Assembly (NCBI GenBank): GCA_027886175.1
Contig: JAJNNQ010000139.1
Location: forward strand, 1,736,001 to 1,800,000
Source: Phylloscopus collybita
Taxonomy: Eukaryota; Chordata; Aves; Passeriformes; Phylloscopidae
Length of the DNA: 64,000 nt
Reading direction: 5' to 3'
Shown piece by piece: positions 50,648 to 60,696 of this stretch (its first letter is position 1; each line of letters opens with the position of its first letter). A program made the position numbers and the translations under genes. Under the pieces are notes generated by a model. It ran no database searches. It was given only the letters and a program-made list of their open reading frames with translations, and was not told the origin of the DNA.

Positions 50648-53600
50648 TCAGGAACGTGAGGTGGAGACTTTGGTTTCCCATTGAAAAGGTCCACTGTTCG
50701 TGTCTAATGCTGTCTGCCTGCCACTGGGCTTCTGCCTGCTGAAATTCCATACAAATGAGGATATCTCCTCGATGCAATCAACCACCAGACAAAACTTTGT
50801 CTGCCCTTGTAGTGCCAAAGGCCTCCTACAAACTGACATCAGGAACCTGGAGTGGAGACTTTGGTTTCCCATGGAAATGGGCCACCGTTAGTGTCTAATG
50901 TGTGCCTGCCACTAGGCTTCCGCCTATTAAAATTCCACTAAAATTCCATACAAATGAGGATGTCTCCCAGGTGCAATCTACAACCAGATGGAAGTTTGTT
51001 GGCCCCTGTAGAGCAAGAGGCCTCATACAAATTGACATCAGGAATCTGGGGCAGAGACTTTGGTTTCCCATGGAAAAGGGACACCGTTCGTGTCTAATGC
51101 TGTCTGACTGCCAGTGGGCTTATGGCTACTAAAATTACATACAAATGAGGATATCTCCCAGATGCAATATGCCACCAGTTGGAAGTTTGTCTCCTCTTGT
51201 AGTGCCAGAGGCCTCCTAGAAAATGACATTAGGATCGTGGGGTGGAGACTTTGGTTTCCCAAGGAAATGGGTCACCGTTCGTGTCTAATGCTGTCTTCCT
51301 GCCGCTGGGATTCTGCCTACTAAAATTCCACTAAAATTCCATACAAATGAGAATATCTCCCAGGTGAAATCTAAGACCAGATGGAAGTTTCTTTGCCCTT
51401 GTGGTTCCAAAGGCCTCCTACAAACTGACATCAGGAACCTAGGATGGAGACTTTGGTTTCCCATGGAAAAGGACCACCGTTCGCGTCTAATGCTGTCTGC
51501 CTGGCACTGGGGTTATGACTGCTGAAGTTCCATACAAATGAGGATATCTCCCAGGTGAAATCTACCACCAGGTGGAAGTTTGCCTGCCCTTGTAGTGCCA
51601 AAGGCCTCCTAAAAACTGACATCAGGAACGTGGGGTGGAGACTTTGGTTTCCCATGGAAATGGGCCACCGTTTGTGTCTAATGCTATGTGCCTGCCACTG
51701 GGCTTATGCCTAGTAAAATTCCATACAAATGAGGATATCTCCCAGATGGAGTCTACTACCAGTTGAAAGTTTGTCTACCCTTTTAATGCCAATGGCCTCC
51801 TACAAACTGACATCAGGAATCTGGAGAGGACGCTTTGGTTTCCCATGGAAACAGGACACCCTTGGTGTTTAATACTGCCCCCTTGCCACTGGGCTTATGA
51901 CTACTGAAATTACATACAAATGAGGATATCTCCCAGACGCAATATGCCACCAGATGGAAGTTTGTCTGCTCTTGCAGTGACAAAGGCCTCCTTCAAACTG
52001 ACATTCGGAACCTCACCTGGAGACTTTGGTTTCCTATGGAAAAGGCCCACCGTTCATGTTTAATGCTCTCTGTCGTGGCTGCTGAGTACTAAAATACCAC
52101 TAAAATTCCATACAAATGAGGACATCTCCGAGGTGCAATCTACCGCCAGTTGGAAGTTTGTCTGCCCTTGTAGTACCAAAGGCCTCCTTCAAACTGACAT
52201 CAGGAACATAGGATGGATAATTTCTTTTTCCATGGAAAAGGGCCACTGTTCGTGTCTAATGCTGTCTAAGTGCCAGTGGGCATATGCCTACTAATATTCC
52301 CTACAAATGAGGTTATCTCCCAAATAGAATTTCCCACCAGATGGAAGTTTGTCTGCCCTTGTACTGCCAAAGGTCTCCTAAAACCTGACTTCAGGAACGT
52401 GGCATGGAGACTTTGGTTTCCCATAGAAATGAGCCACCGTTCGTGTCTAATACTGTCTGCCTGCCACTGGGCTTCGACCTGCTGAAATTCCATACAAATG
52501 AAGATATCTCCCCGATGCAATCAACCACGAGACGGAAGATTGTCTGCCCTTGTACTGCCAAAGGTCTCCTAAAACCTGACATCGGGAACGTTGTGTGGAG
52601 ACTTTGGTTTCCCATGGAAAAGGACCACCGTTCGTGACTAATGCTGTCTGCCTGGCACTGTAGTTAGGACTGCAGAGGTTCCATACAAATGAGGATATCT
52701 CCCAGGTGCAATCTACCACCAGGTGGAATTTTGTCTGCCCTTGTAGTGCCAAAGGTCTCCTAGAAATGGACAGCGGGTACGTGGTGTGGAGACTTTGGTT
52801 TCCCATAGAAATGAGCCACCGTTCGTGTCTAATACTGTCTGCCTGCCACTGGGCTTCTTCCTACTAAAATTCCACTAAAATTCAATAGAAATGAGGATAT
52901 CTCCCAGGTGCAATCGACAACCAGATGGAAGTTTCTATGCCCTTATATTGGAAAATGCCTCCTACAAAGTGACATCAGCAACGTGGGGTGGAGATTTTGG
53001 TTTCCCACGGAAAAGGGCCACCGTTCGTGTCTAATGCTGTCTGCCTGGCACTGGGGTTATGCCTGCTGAAATCCCTCACAAATGAGGATGTCTCCCAGGT
53101 GCAATCTACCACCCGTTGGAAGTTTGTCTGCCCTTGCAGTGCCAAAGGCCTCCTAAAAACTGACATCAGGAACGTGCGGTGGAGACTTTGGTTTCCCAAA
53201 GAAATGGGCCACCGTTCGCGTCTAATGCTGTCTGCCTGGCACTGTGGCTATGACTGCTGAAGTTCCATAGAAATGAGGATATCTCCCAGGTGAAATCTAC
53301 CACCAGGTGGAAGTTTGTCTGCCCTTGTAGTGCCAAAGCCCTCCTAGAAACGGACATCAGGAACGTGGGGTGGAGACTTTGGTTTCCCTTAGAAATGGGT
53401 CACCGTTCGTGTCTAATGCTGTCTGCCATACACTGGGCTTATGCCTACTAAAATTCCACTAAAATTACATACAAATGAGGATATCTCCCCAATGCAATAT
53501 GCCACCAGTTGGAAGTTTGTCTGCTCTTGTAGTGCCAAAAGCCTCCTAGAAACGGACATCAGGAACGTGGGGTGGAGACTTTGGTTTCCCATAGAAATGG

Positions 53601-53962
53601 GCCACCGTTGGTTTTCAATGCTGTTTTCTTGACACTGCGCTTCTGCCTGCTTTAATTCCACTAAAATTCCATACAAATGGGTATATCTCCAAGCTGCAAT
53701 ATGCCACTAGTTGGAAGTTTGTCTGTTCTTGTAGTGCCAAAGGCCTCCTAAAAACTGACATCAGGAACCTGGCCTGGAGGCTTTGTTTTCACCTAGAAAA
53801 GGGCCACTATTCATGTCTAATTCTGTCTACCTGTCGCTGGGATTCTGCGCAATTAAATTCCTCTATAATTCTATACAAATGAGGATATCTCCCAGGGGCA
53901 ATTTACCACCAGATGGAAGTTTGTCTGCCCTTGTAGTTCCAAAGGCCTCCTACAAACTGACA
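50648..53962 (-). repeat. Higher-order repeat copy 5 (3315 bp, two-monomer deletion)
   Basis: The reference unit minus 382 bp. It carries the same hybrid monomer and private substitution as copy 4 but not copy 4's 1932-bp gain. Copies 4 and 5 therefore descend from one deleted unit, and the gain in copy 4 came later. Confidence 0.82.
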
Positions 53963-55270
53963 TCAGGAACGTGAGGTGGAGACTTTGGTTTCCCATTGAA
54001 AAGGTCCACTGTTCGTGTCTAATGCTGTCTGCCTGCCACTGGGCTTCTGCCTGCTGAAATTCCATACAAATGAGGATATCTCCTCGATGCAATCAACCAC
54101 CAGACAAAACTTTGTCTGCCCTTGTAGTGCCAAAGGCCTCCTACAAACTGACATCAGGAACCTGGAGTGGAGACTTTGGTTTCCCATGGAAATGGGCCAC
54201 CGTTAGTGTCTAATGTGTGCCTGCCACTAGGCTTCCGCCTATTAAAATTCCACTAAAATTCCATACAAATGAGGATGTCTCCCAGGTGCAATCTACAACC
54301 AGATGGAAGTTTGTCGGCCCCTGTAGAGCAAGAGGCTTCATACAAATTGACATCAGGAATCTGGGGCAGAGACTTTGGTTTCCCATGAAAAAGGGACACC
54401 GTTCGTGTCTAATGATGTCTTACTGCCAGTGGGCTTATGGCTACTAAAATTACATACAAATGAGGATATCTCCCAGATGCAATATGCCACAAGTTGGAAG
54501 TTTGTCTCCTCTTGTAGTGCCAGAGGCCTCCTAGAAAATGACATTAGGATCGTGGGGTGGAGACTTTGGTTTCCCAAGGAAATGGGTCACCGTTCGTGTC
54601 TAATGCTGTCTTCCTGCCGCTGGGATTCTGCCTACTAAAATTCCACTAAAATTCCATACAAATGAGAATATCTCCCAGGTGAAATCTAACACCAGATGGA
54701 AGTTTCTTTGCCCTTGTGGTTCCAAAGGCCTCCTACAAACTGACATCAGGAACCTAGGGTGGAGACTTTGGTTTCCCATGGAAAAGGACCACCGTTCGCG
54801 TCTAATGCTGTCTGCCTGGCACTGGGGTTATGACTGCTGAAGTTCCATACAAATGAGGATATCTCCCAGGTGAAATCTACCACCAGGTGGAAGTTGGCTT
54901 GCCCTTGTAGTGCCAAAGGCCTCCTAAAAACTGACATCAGGAACGTGGGGTGGAGACTTTGGTTTCCCATGGAAATGGGCCACCGTTTGTGTCTAATCCT
55001 ATGTGCCTGCCACTGGGCTTATGCCTAGTAAAATTCCATACAAATGAGGATATCTCCCAGATGGAGTCTACTACCAGTTGAAAGTTTGTCTACCCTTTTA
55101 ATGCCAATGGCCTCCTACAAACTGACATCAGGAATCTGGAGAGGACGCTTTGGTTTCCCATGGAAACAGGATACCCTTGGTGTTTAATACTGCCCCCTTG
55201 CCACTGGGCTTATGACTACTGAAATTACATACAAATGAGGATATCTCCCAGACGCAATATGCCACCAGGT
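53963..55270 (-). repeat. Higher-order repeat copy 6, partial, becoming mosaic
   Basis: Follows the reference order for about 1.3 kb. Near 55265 it jumps from the monomer with CAGACGCAATATGCCACC to the monomer with CCACCAGGTGGAAG and GGACAATAGGAACG, skipping intervening units. A further jump occurs near 55440 (ATCTCCCAGGTGCAATCGAC). Beyond this the match to the unit is patchy and more diverged. Confidence 0.65.
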
Positions 55271-56749
55271 GGAAGTTTGTCTGCCCTTGTAGTGCCAAAG
55301 GCCTCCTAGAAACGGACAATAGGAACGTGGGGTGGAGACTTTGGTTTCCCTTAGAAATGGGCCACCGTTCGTGTCTTATGCTGTCTGCCTGCCACTGGGT
55401 TTCTACGTGCTGAAATTCCATACAAATGAGGATATCTCCCAGGTGCAATCGACAACCAGATGGAAGTTTCTCTGCCCTTATATTGGAAAATGCCTCCTAC
55501 AAAGTGACATCAGCAACGTGGGGTGGAGATTTTGGTTTCCCATTGAAAAGGGCCACCGTTCGTGTCTAATGCTGTCTGCCTGGCACTGAGGTTATGCCTG
55601 CTGAAATCCCTCACAAATGAAGATATCTCCCAGATGGAATCTACCGCTCGTTGGAAGTTTGTCTGCCCTTGTAGTGCCAAAGGCCTCCTAAAAACTGACA
55701 TCAGGAACGTGGGGTGAAGACTTTGGCTTCCCAAGGAAATGGGCCACCGTTCGTGTCTAATGCTGTCTGCCTGCCGCTGGGCTACTGCCCGCTGAAGTTC
55801 CATACAAATGAGGATATCTCCAAGGTGCAATCTACCACAAGGTGGAAGTTTGTCTGCCCTTGTAGTGCCAAAGGCTTCCTAGAAACTGACATTAGGAACC
55901 TGGGGTGGAGACTTCAGTTTCCCTTGGAAATGGGCCAGCGTTCGTGTCTAATGCTGTCTGCCTGGCACTGTGGTTATGACTGCTGAAGTTCCATACAAAT
56001 GAGGATATCTCCAAGGCGCAATCTACCACAACGTGGAAGTTTTTCTGCCCTTGTAGTGCCAAAGGCCTCCTAGAAACGGACATCGGTTACGTGGTGTGGA
56101 GACTTTGGTTTCCCATAGAAATGAGCCACCGTTCCTGTCTAATGCTGTCGACCTGCCACTGGGATTCTTCCTACTAAAATTCCACTAAAATTCCATACAA
56201 ATGACGATATCTCCCAGGTGCAATCGACAACCAGATGGAAGTTTCTCTGCCCTTATATTGGAAAATGCCTCCTACAAAGTGACATCAGCAACGTGGGGTG
56301 GAGATTTTGGTTTCCCATTGAAAAGGGCCACCGTTCGTGTCTAATGCTGTCTGCCTGGCACTGGGGTTATGCCTGCTGAAATTCCTCACAAATGAGGATA
56401 TCTCCCAGATGGAATCTACCACCAGGTGGAAGTTTGTCTGCCCTCGTAGTGCCAAAGGCCTCCTAAAAACTGACATCAGGAACGTGCGGTGGAGACTTTG
56501 GTTTCCCATGGAAATGGGCCACCTTTTGTGTATAATGCTGTGTTCCTGCCACTGGGCTTATGCCTAGTAAAATTCCATACAAATTAGGATATCTCCCAGA
56601 TGGAGTCTTCCACCAGTTGAAAGTTTGTCTGCCCTTGTAATGCCAACGGCCTCCTACAAACTGACATCAGGAATCTGGAGAGGATGCTTTAGTTTCCCAT
56701 GGAAAAGGGCCACCCTTGGTGCTTAATGCTGTCTCTTTGCCACTGGGCT

Positions 56750-57780
56750 TCTTCCTACTTAAATACCACTAAAATTTCATAGAAATGAGGATATCTCCCA
56801 GGTGCAATCTACAACCAGATGGAAGATTCTCTGCCCTTGTAGTACCAAAGCCCTCCTAAAAAACTGACATCAGGAACCAGGGGTGGAGACTTTGTTTTCC
56901 CATGGAAAAGGGCCAGCGTTCGTGTCTAATGCTGTCTGCCTGCCACTGGGCTTCTGCCTCCTGAAATTCCAAAGAAATTTGGAAATCTCGCCGATGCAAT
57001 CAGCCACCTGATGGAAGTTTGTCTGCCCCTGTAGTGCCAAAGGCCTCCTACAAATTGACATGAGGAGCCTGGTGTGGAGACTTTGGTTTCCCATGGAAAA
57101 GGGCCAGCGTTCGTGTCTAATGCTGTCTGCCTGCCACTGGGCTTATGGCTACTGAAATTACATACAAATGAGGATATCTCCCAGATGCAATATGCCACCA
57201 GTTGGACGTTTGTCTGCTCTTGTAGTGCCAAAGGCCTCCTAAAAACGGACATCAGGAACGTGGGGTGGAGACTTTGGTTTCCCATGGAAATGGGCCATTG
57301 TTTGTGTTTAATGCTGACTACTTGCCACTGGGCTTCTGTCTACTTTAATTCCACTAAAATTCCATACAAATGAGGATATCTCCCAGATGCAATATGCCTC
57401 CAGTTGGAAGTTTGTCTGTTCTTGTAGTGCAAAAGGCCTCCTAAAAACTGACATCAGGAAGCTGGCCTGGAGACTTTTGTTTCCCTTGGAAAAGGGCCAC
57501 TATTCATGTCTAATTCTGTCTGCCTGCCGCTGGGATTCTGCGTACTAAAATTGCTCTAAAATTCTATACAAATGAGAATATCTCGCATGTACAATCTACC
57601 CTCGGGTTGAAGTTTCTCTGCCCTTGTAGTGCCAAAGGGCTCCTATAAACTGACATCTGAAACGTAGGATGGATAATTTGGTTTCCCATGGAAAAGGGCC
57701 ACTGTTCATGCCTAATGCTGTGTGCCTGCCACTGGGTGTATGCCTGCTAAAATTCCATACAAATGAGGATATCTCGCAGA
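56750..57780 (-). repeat. Distal reverse-arm segment, inverted counterpart of 25.0-26.0 kb
   Basis: A run of about five diverged monomers that matches the forward-arm segment 25020-26040 in order when reverse-complemented. It includes the uninterrupted version of the LTR target monomer: CTACGT is present once, at 57662-57667 in reverse. Confidence 0.7.
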
Positions 57781-57783
57781 TAT

Positions 57784-58056
57784 CCCCCAATGTCCCCTCC
57801 ATAGCCCCCAATGTCTCCTCCATAGACCCTAATGTCCACTCTGGAGCTCCCAGTGTCCCCTCTGGAGCCCCCAGTGTCCCCTATGGAGCCCCCAATATCC
57901 CCTCTGGAGCCCCCAATGTCCCCTCCATAGCCCCCAATGTCCCCTATGGAGCCCCCAATGTCTTTTCCAAAGCCCTCAATGTCCCCTATGGAGCCCCCAA
58001 TGTCCCCTGCATAGCCCCCAATGTCCCCTCCATAGCCCTCTATGTCCCCTCTAAAG
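57784..58056 (+). repeat. 21-bp minisatellite, exactly 13 units
   Basis: Thirteen consecutive units of 21 bp (273 bp) close to CCCCCAATGTCCCCTCCATAG, with variants ending CTATGGAG, CTCTGGAG or CCAAAG. Every unit is exactly 21 bp. It abuts the end of sat2 with two or three intervening bases. Because 21 is a multiple of three, one forward frame stays open as a seven-residue repeat (PNVPSIA-like). That frame starts inside the satellite and ends in non-repetitive sequence, so I do not regard it as coding. Confidence 0.93.
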
Positions 58057-58817
58057 CCATCAGCTTAGATGGAGACTTTGAACTTCATGTACTAATGTGC
58101 TGTGCAAATGATATGAAGAGCTGGAATTCTCAGTTATTCCTGTGCTTTTTCCAGGTCCATATCTAACCCTTGAGACTGACTTTTTTCCCTGGAAACAAAT
58201 CATCTGTCATTGCAGCAAAACTGCAACTTGAACATTTGGCCAAAATGACCTTGTTCTGTGTATTTCCCAGCAACATGTGATGGGGTACACACTGAACTGT
58301 TTTGATTCCCAGACTGTGTGTGTAAGAACAACTCTAAAAACCGAGCCAAAAGTCCCTGGCTAAAAGCTTTGTCTTATGCATTTTTCATGCTCACCTATCT
58401 CTTATACAGGGAAGCATTTTAGGGTTTGGAGTAAAACTTGGTTTTCTTTTCTGTGTTGGTTTTTTGTTTCTATGAGCACCTTAATAGTTTCTGGTTTTGA
58501 GACCAAGCAATTACTTCACCAGGCAGATCTGCTTTCAGATCTGCTAGAGCAAACCCAAGTGTGTCCCTTTTCATAAATTTAGGAAACTTTGAAGTTTTAG
58601 CTTTTTAAGAAACCTTTGAAGCTTCTTCTCTGGAGGAAAATGTTACTTTAGTATGAGGTACAGCTGTCTTGGAGGCTCAGTTCCTCAGCAGTGCCACTGG
58701 CTACAGATGTTTCAGCTGAGGGGTCTCGACAGGGCCCTTCAACAAAGCAATGTCATTGTAGAGTACGTAAATCCATGGCAGCGTGGGTGTGGTAACTACC
58801 ACGTCTTTCTCTTTCAG
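58057..58817 (+). other. Non-repetitive stretch, putative last intron of the BMP3-like gene
   Basis: About 760 bp of ordinary-looking sequence between the minisatellite and the terminal exon. It ends in a pyrimidine tract and AG (TCTTTCTCTTTCAG, AG at 58816-58817), a good splice acceptor. I see no upstream BMP3 exon and no other gene or repeat here. Calling it an intron depends on the downstream exon being spliced. If the exon is an orphan fragment, this is just its flanking sequence. Confidence 0.55.
58803..58817 (+). promoter_or_regulatory. Splice acceptor of the BMP3-like exon
   Basis: Polypyrimidine tract followed by CAG, with the AG at 58816-58817. It places the exon start at the GCC codon before ATGAAGCCATCC and gives an exon of 192 bp, exactly 64 codons including the stop. 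An open frame continues upstream through this site to about 58653, but that part has no family similarity and is read-through of the intron. Confidence 0.7.
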
Positions 58818-59009
58818 GCCATGAAGCCATCCAACCACGCCACCATCCAGAGCAGTGTGAGAGCTGTTGGAGTCGTCCCTGGCATTCCCGAGCCTTGCTG
58901 TGGGCCTGACAAGATGTCTTCTCTTAGTATCTTATTCTTTGATGAAAACAAAAACGTGGTGCTGAAGGTGTACCCCAACATGACAGTGGAGCCCTGTGCA
59001 TGCAAGTAA
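58818..59009 (+). CDS. BMP3-like terminal exon (partial; C-terminal 63 residues of a TGF-beta family ligand)
   Basis: Encodes 63 residues and a TAA stop, starting directly after a splice acceptor; the start of the protein is not in this window. It is the C-terminal part of the cystine-knot domain. The adjacent cysteines are at exon residues 27-28 (codons 58896-58901), the closing C-A-C motif is just before the last residue, and there is an N-M-T glycosylation sequon near the end. [22 protein letters not shown] and [12 protein letters not shown] match vertebrate BMP3; as I recall it, the paralogue GDF10 reads SLGVLFLDEN. BMP3 is a secreted, atypical BMP that antagonises other BMP and activin signalling, notably in bone. 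Compared with remembered orthologues there are substitutions at conserved sites: Ser for Ile after IQS, Gly for Val after CC, Pro for Ser in VESC, and terminal Lys for Arg. The frame is intact, but these changes and the missing upstream exons allow for a decaying duplicate. Confidence 0.85.
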   Translation, partial: AMKPSNHATIQSSVRAVGVVPGIPEPCCGPDKMSSLSILFFDENKNVVLKVYPNMTVEPCACK

Positions 59010-59869
59010 TGCCTTGGGAGGCCTTTTGGCAATGCTGGGGTGATTTGGCAATAAGCCTGGGTGCTGAGTGCTGCCACTCCCCTGCTCGTTGGGGAGGGGA
59101 GGTGGGCAGGAGTCTCATTGTACCTACTTTGTGTTTGCACTGCCAATGCATTTCCTTTGGACAAAAAAAAAAGGAAATGTAAAGAAATGCAATCAATGAG
59201 AATGGGAACAGAACGGATTCCAAGTAGCCATTCCAAGGAAAGTGAATACAAACTTAATTTGTCTGTGGTTTTGACCGAAACACAAGGCCAGGAATGGGAC
59301 CTGACCGTACCTGTTGGAAGCGAGAGGTGAAAGAAGAGTCTGGAGATTTTTGAGACTGCGCAAAGGACATAGTGATCTATTTTTGTACAAGATTTTGGAA
59401 GCAGCACAAGCTGGTAATTCCTATCTCTGTTCTAATGGTGACTAATGGCGGGGGAACACTAGAAATGCAATAGTCTTCATTTTAAAACAAAGTTTCTTGC
59501 CTTAGGTTTTAGAGTAGTACAGCAAGGTGGCAAAACAAATCTGACATCCTAAAAGCTATAGATGACCCTACCTGACCATGCATCTCCTTGGTACAAGGTT
59601 ACTCACCTTGTGTGCGAGTTCCACTGACATCTACTCTGTAATTCAGCTCTTTGGAGCCTGGCAGCCCTGGGCAGAAGAGCTGCAAACAGGACTACTGAGT
59701 GCATCACTGACTTGTGCTATGGAAACTCAGCAGGCCAGGGGTATGAAAATATCACGCTCAGTGCAGTGCCCGAATGACTTGTTCTCCACGTGTTCTAGAA
59801 CATACTTGCAAATAATCTGCGGGTTGTCTCCCTGCAAGGACACTGTAACCAGATTGTGGAGTGGCCTCT

Positions 59870-60090
59870 TCCCCAGGTACCAAGCAACAGGACGAGAGGT
59901 CATAGCCTCAAGCTGCACCGGGGGAGGTTCAGGCTGGACATTAGGAAGAATTTTTTCATGGAAAGGATGGTCAGGCAGTGGTAAGGGCTGCCCAGGGAAG
60001 TGGTGGAGTCACCCTCAGTGGAGCTGTTCAGGAAAGGACTGGATGGGGCGCTCGGTGCACTGGTTTAGCTGGCAAAGTGGTGATCTGTTC
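59870..60090 (+). mobile_element. CR1-type LINE fragment (3' region, truncated at both ends)
   Basis: Matches the well-known avian CR1 3' region in order: GGACGAGAGGTCATAGCCTC, AAGCTGCACCGGGGGAGG, TTCAGGCTGGACATTAGG, AAGAATTTTTTCATGG, GGGCTGCCCAGGGAAGTGG, GGAGTCACC, GAGCTGTTCAGGAAAGGACT. It is then lost around CTGGCAAAGTGGTG. The usual 3'-terminal ATTCTRTG repeats are absent. CR1 copies are normally 5'-truncated with an intact 3' end, so this one has lost its tail secondarily. Subfamily not assigned. Confidence 0.88.
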
Positions 60091-60600
60091 TTCCGTGCTC
60101 TGGGGGCCCTGAACTCATCAGCAGCAGTGTCACTCCCGGGGCAGGGCTGGTCCCAAAGATAGACACCCGCAGCCAAGGAGAGGCTTATGAGTTTGCAGGA
60201 TGGGTTGTTTAGTGGCTCCTTTTTCCTTGTGACACCAGCATTTTTAAATGATTTCTGGTGAAAGGTTTATCTGTGTACAGACTGTCAATTTAAAAAAATG
60301 AAAATCAACCCCAAAAGAAAAGTCATTTTGTATACGGAAAGAAACTCTTACAGATGCTTTTCATTTATTTTATATCCATGGCCCTCCTAATGTATCCTTC
60401 TTTATCTCAGCACCCTTTAAACCATGCAGTTTTCTCTGTCAGGGCAAAGATGGCCTGCCAGGACTGTAGGGGAGATCCAGAGGACAGGTGCACCCACTGT
60501 GTGAAAGGGACGTCGTACTGCTGATTGATAAGCTTCTCTGATCTGTATTGTTTTCCTTCAGTAATACAGACGCTCTGCTCGGAACTCTGGAGAAATGTAA

Positions 60601-60606
60601 AATAAA
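60601..60606 (+). terminator. Candidate polyadenylation signal downstream of the BMP3-like exon
   Basis: AATAAA within an A-rich context, followed about 30 bp later by a GT-rich stretch (CTCCTGTGTGGC), the usual arrangement for a vertebrate cleavage site. It is a candidate for the end of a transcript including the BMP3-like exon; no transcript evidence is available. Confidence 0.4.
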
Positions 60607-60673
60607 ATTACTTCAAAATGAAAATGCACGTTCTCCTGTGTGGCATTCAGACGTTTGCAGGAACATGAATGAT

Positions 60674-60695
60674 TTTGTTTGTTTGTTTGTGTTTG
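60674..60695 (+). repeat. Short (GTTT)n simple repeat
   Basis: A TTTGTTTGTTTG run of about five units with one interruption. A microsatellite of no evident function. Confidence 0.7.
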
Positions 60696-60696
60696 A

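Larger units (their letters stand above)
34394..57781 (-). repeat. 191/202-bp satellite (sat2), reverse arm
   Basis: About 120 monomers of the same family on the opposite strand, recognisable by GAGGATATCTCCCAG, GGAAGTTTGTCTGCCC, AAAGGCCTCCTA, TTTGGTTTCCCATGG and GTGTCTAATGCTGTCTGCC. The first ~1.4 kb and the last ~2 kb are diverged monomers. The centre (35.8-55.3 kb) is a set of nearly identical higher-order repeats, itemised separately. No interruption by another element was seen. The array ends at ATCTCGCAGA next to a 21-bp minisatellite. Confidence 0.95.
59010..60620 (+). other. Putative 3' UTR and downstream flank of the BMP3-like exon
   Basis: About 1.6 kb without a supportable coding region. 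It contains a short A run near 59163, a CR1 fragment (separate entry) and an AATAAA at 60601-60606. Extent as a UTR is inferred from the stop codon and that signal only. Confidence 0.4.

Noticed and set aside
5106..57781. Hundreds of 60-160-residue open frames (MGNQSLHPTFLMS-like) as a cysteine- and tryptophan-rich protein family
   Set aside because: They follow the ~191/202-bp satellite period, occur on both strands and change frame at each monomer. Apparent conservation is repeat homogeneity.
5106..57781. CRISPR array
   Set aside because: The repeats are directly contiguous ~191/202-bp monomers without unique spacers, and the host is a vertebrate.
57669..58166. A 165-residue frame with heptapeptide repeats as a repetitive structural protein
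   Set aside because: It starts in satellite, crosses the 21-bp minisatellite (a multiple of three, so it stays open automatically) and ends in unique sequence without a gene context.
58653..58817. Upstream extension of the BMP3-like frame (118-residue ORF) as true coding sequence
   Set aside because: Residues before the acceptor at 58816-58817 do not resemble the BMP3 mature domain, and a strong splice acceptor lies between.
58814..59407. A 197-residue antisense frame across the BMP3-like exon
   Set aside because: It is a shadow of a well-identified sense exon, with no family similarity.
59578..60162. A 194-residue forward frame
   Set aside because: Its second half is the CR1 fragment and the first half has no recognisable domain.
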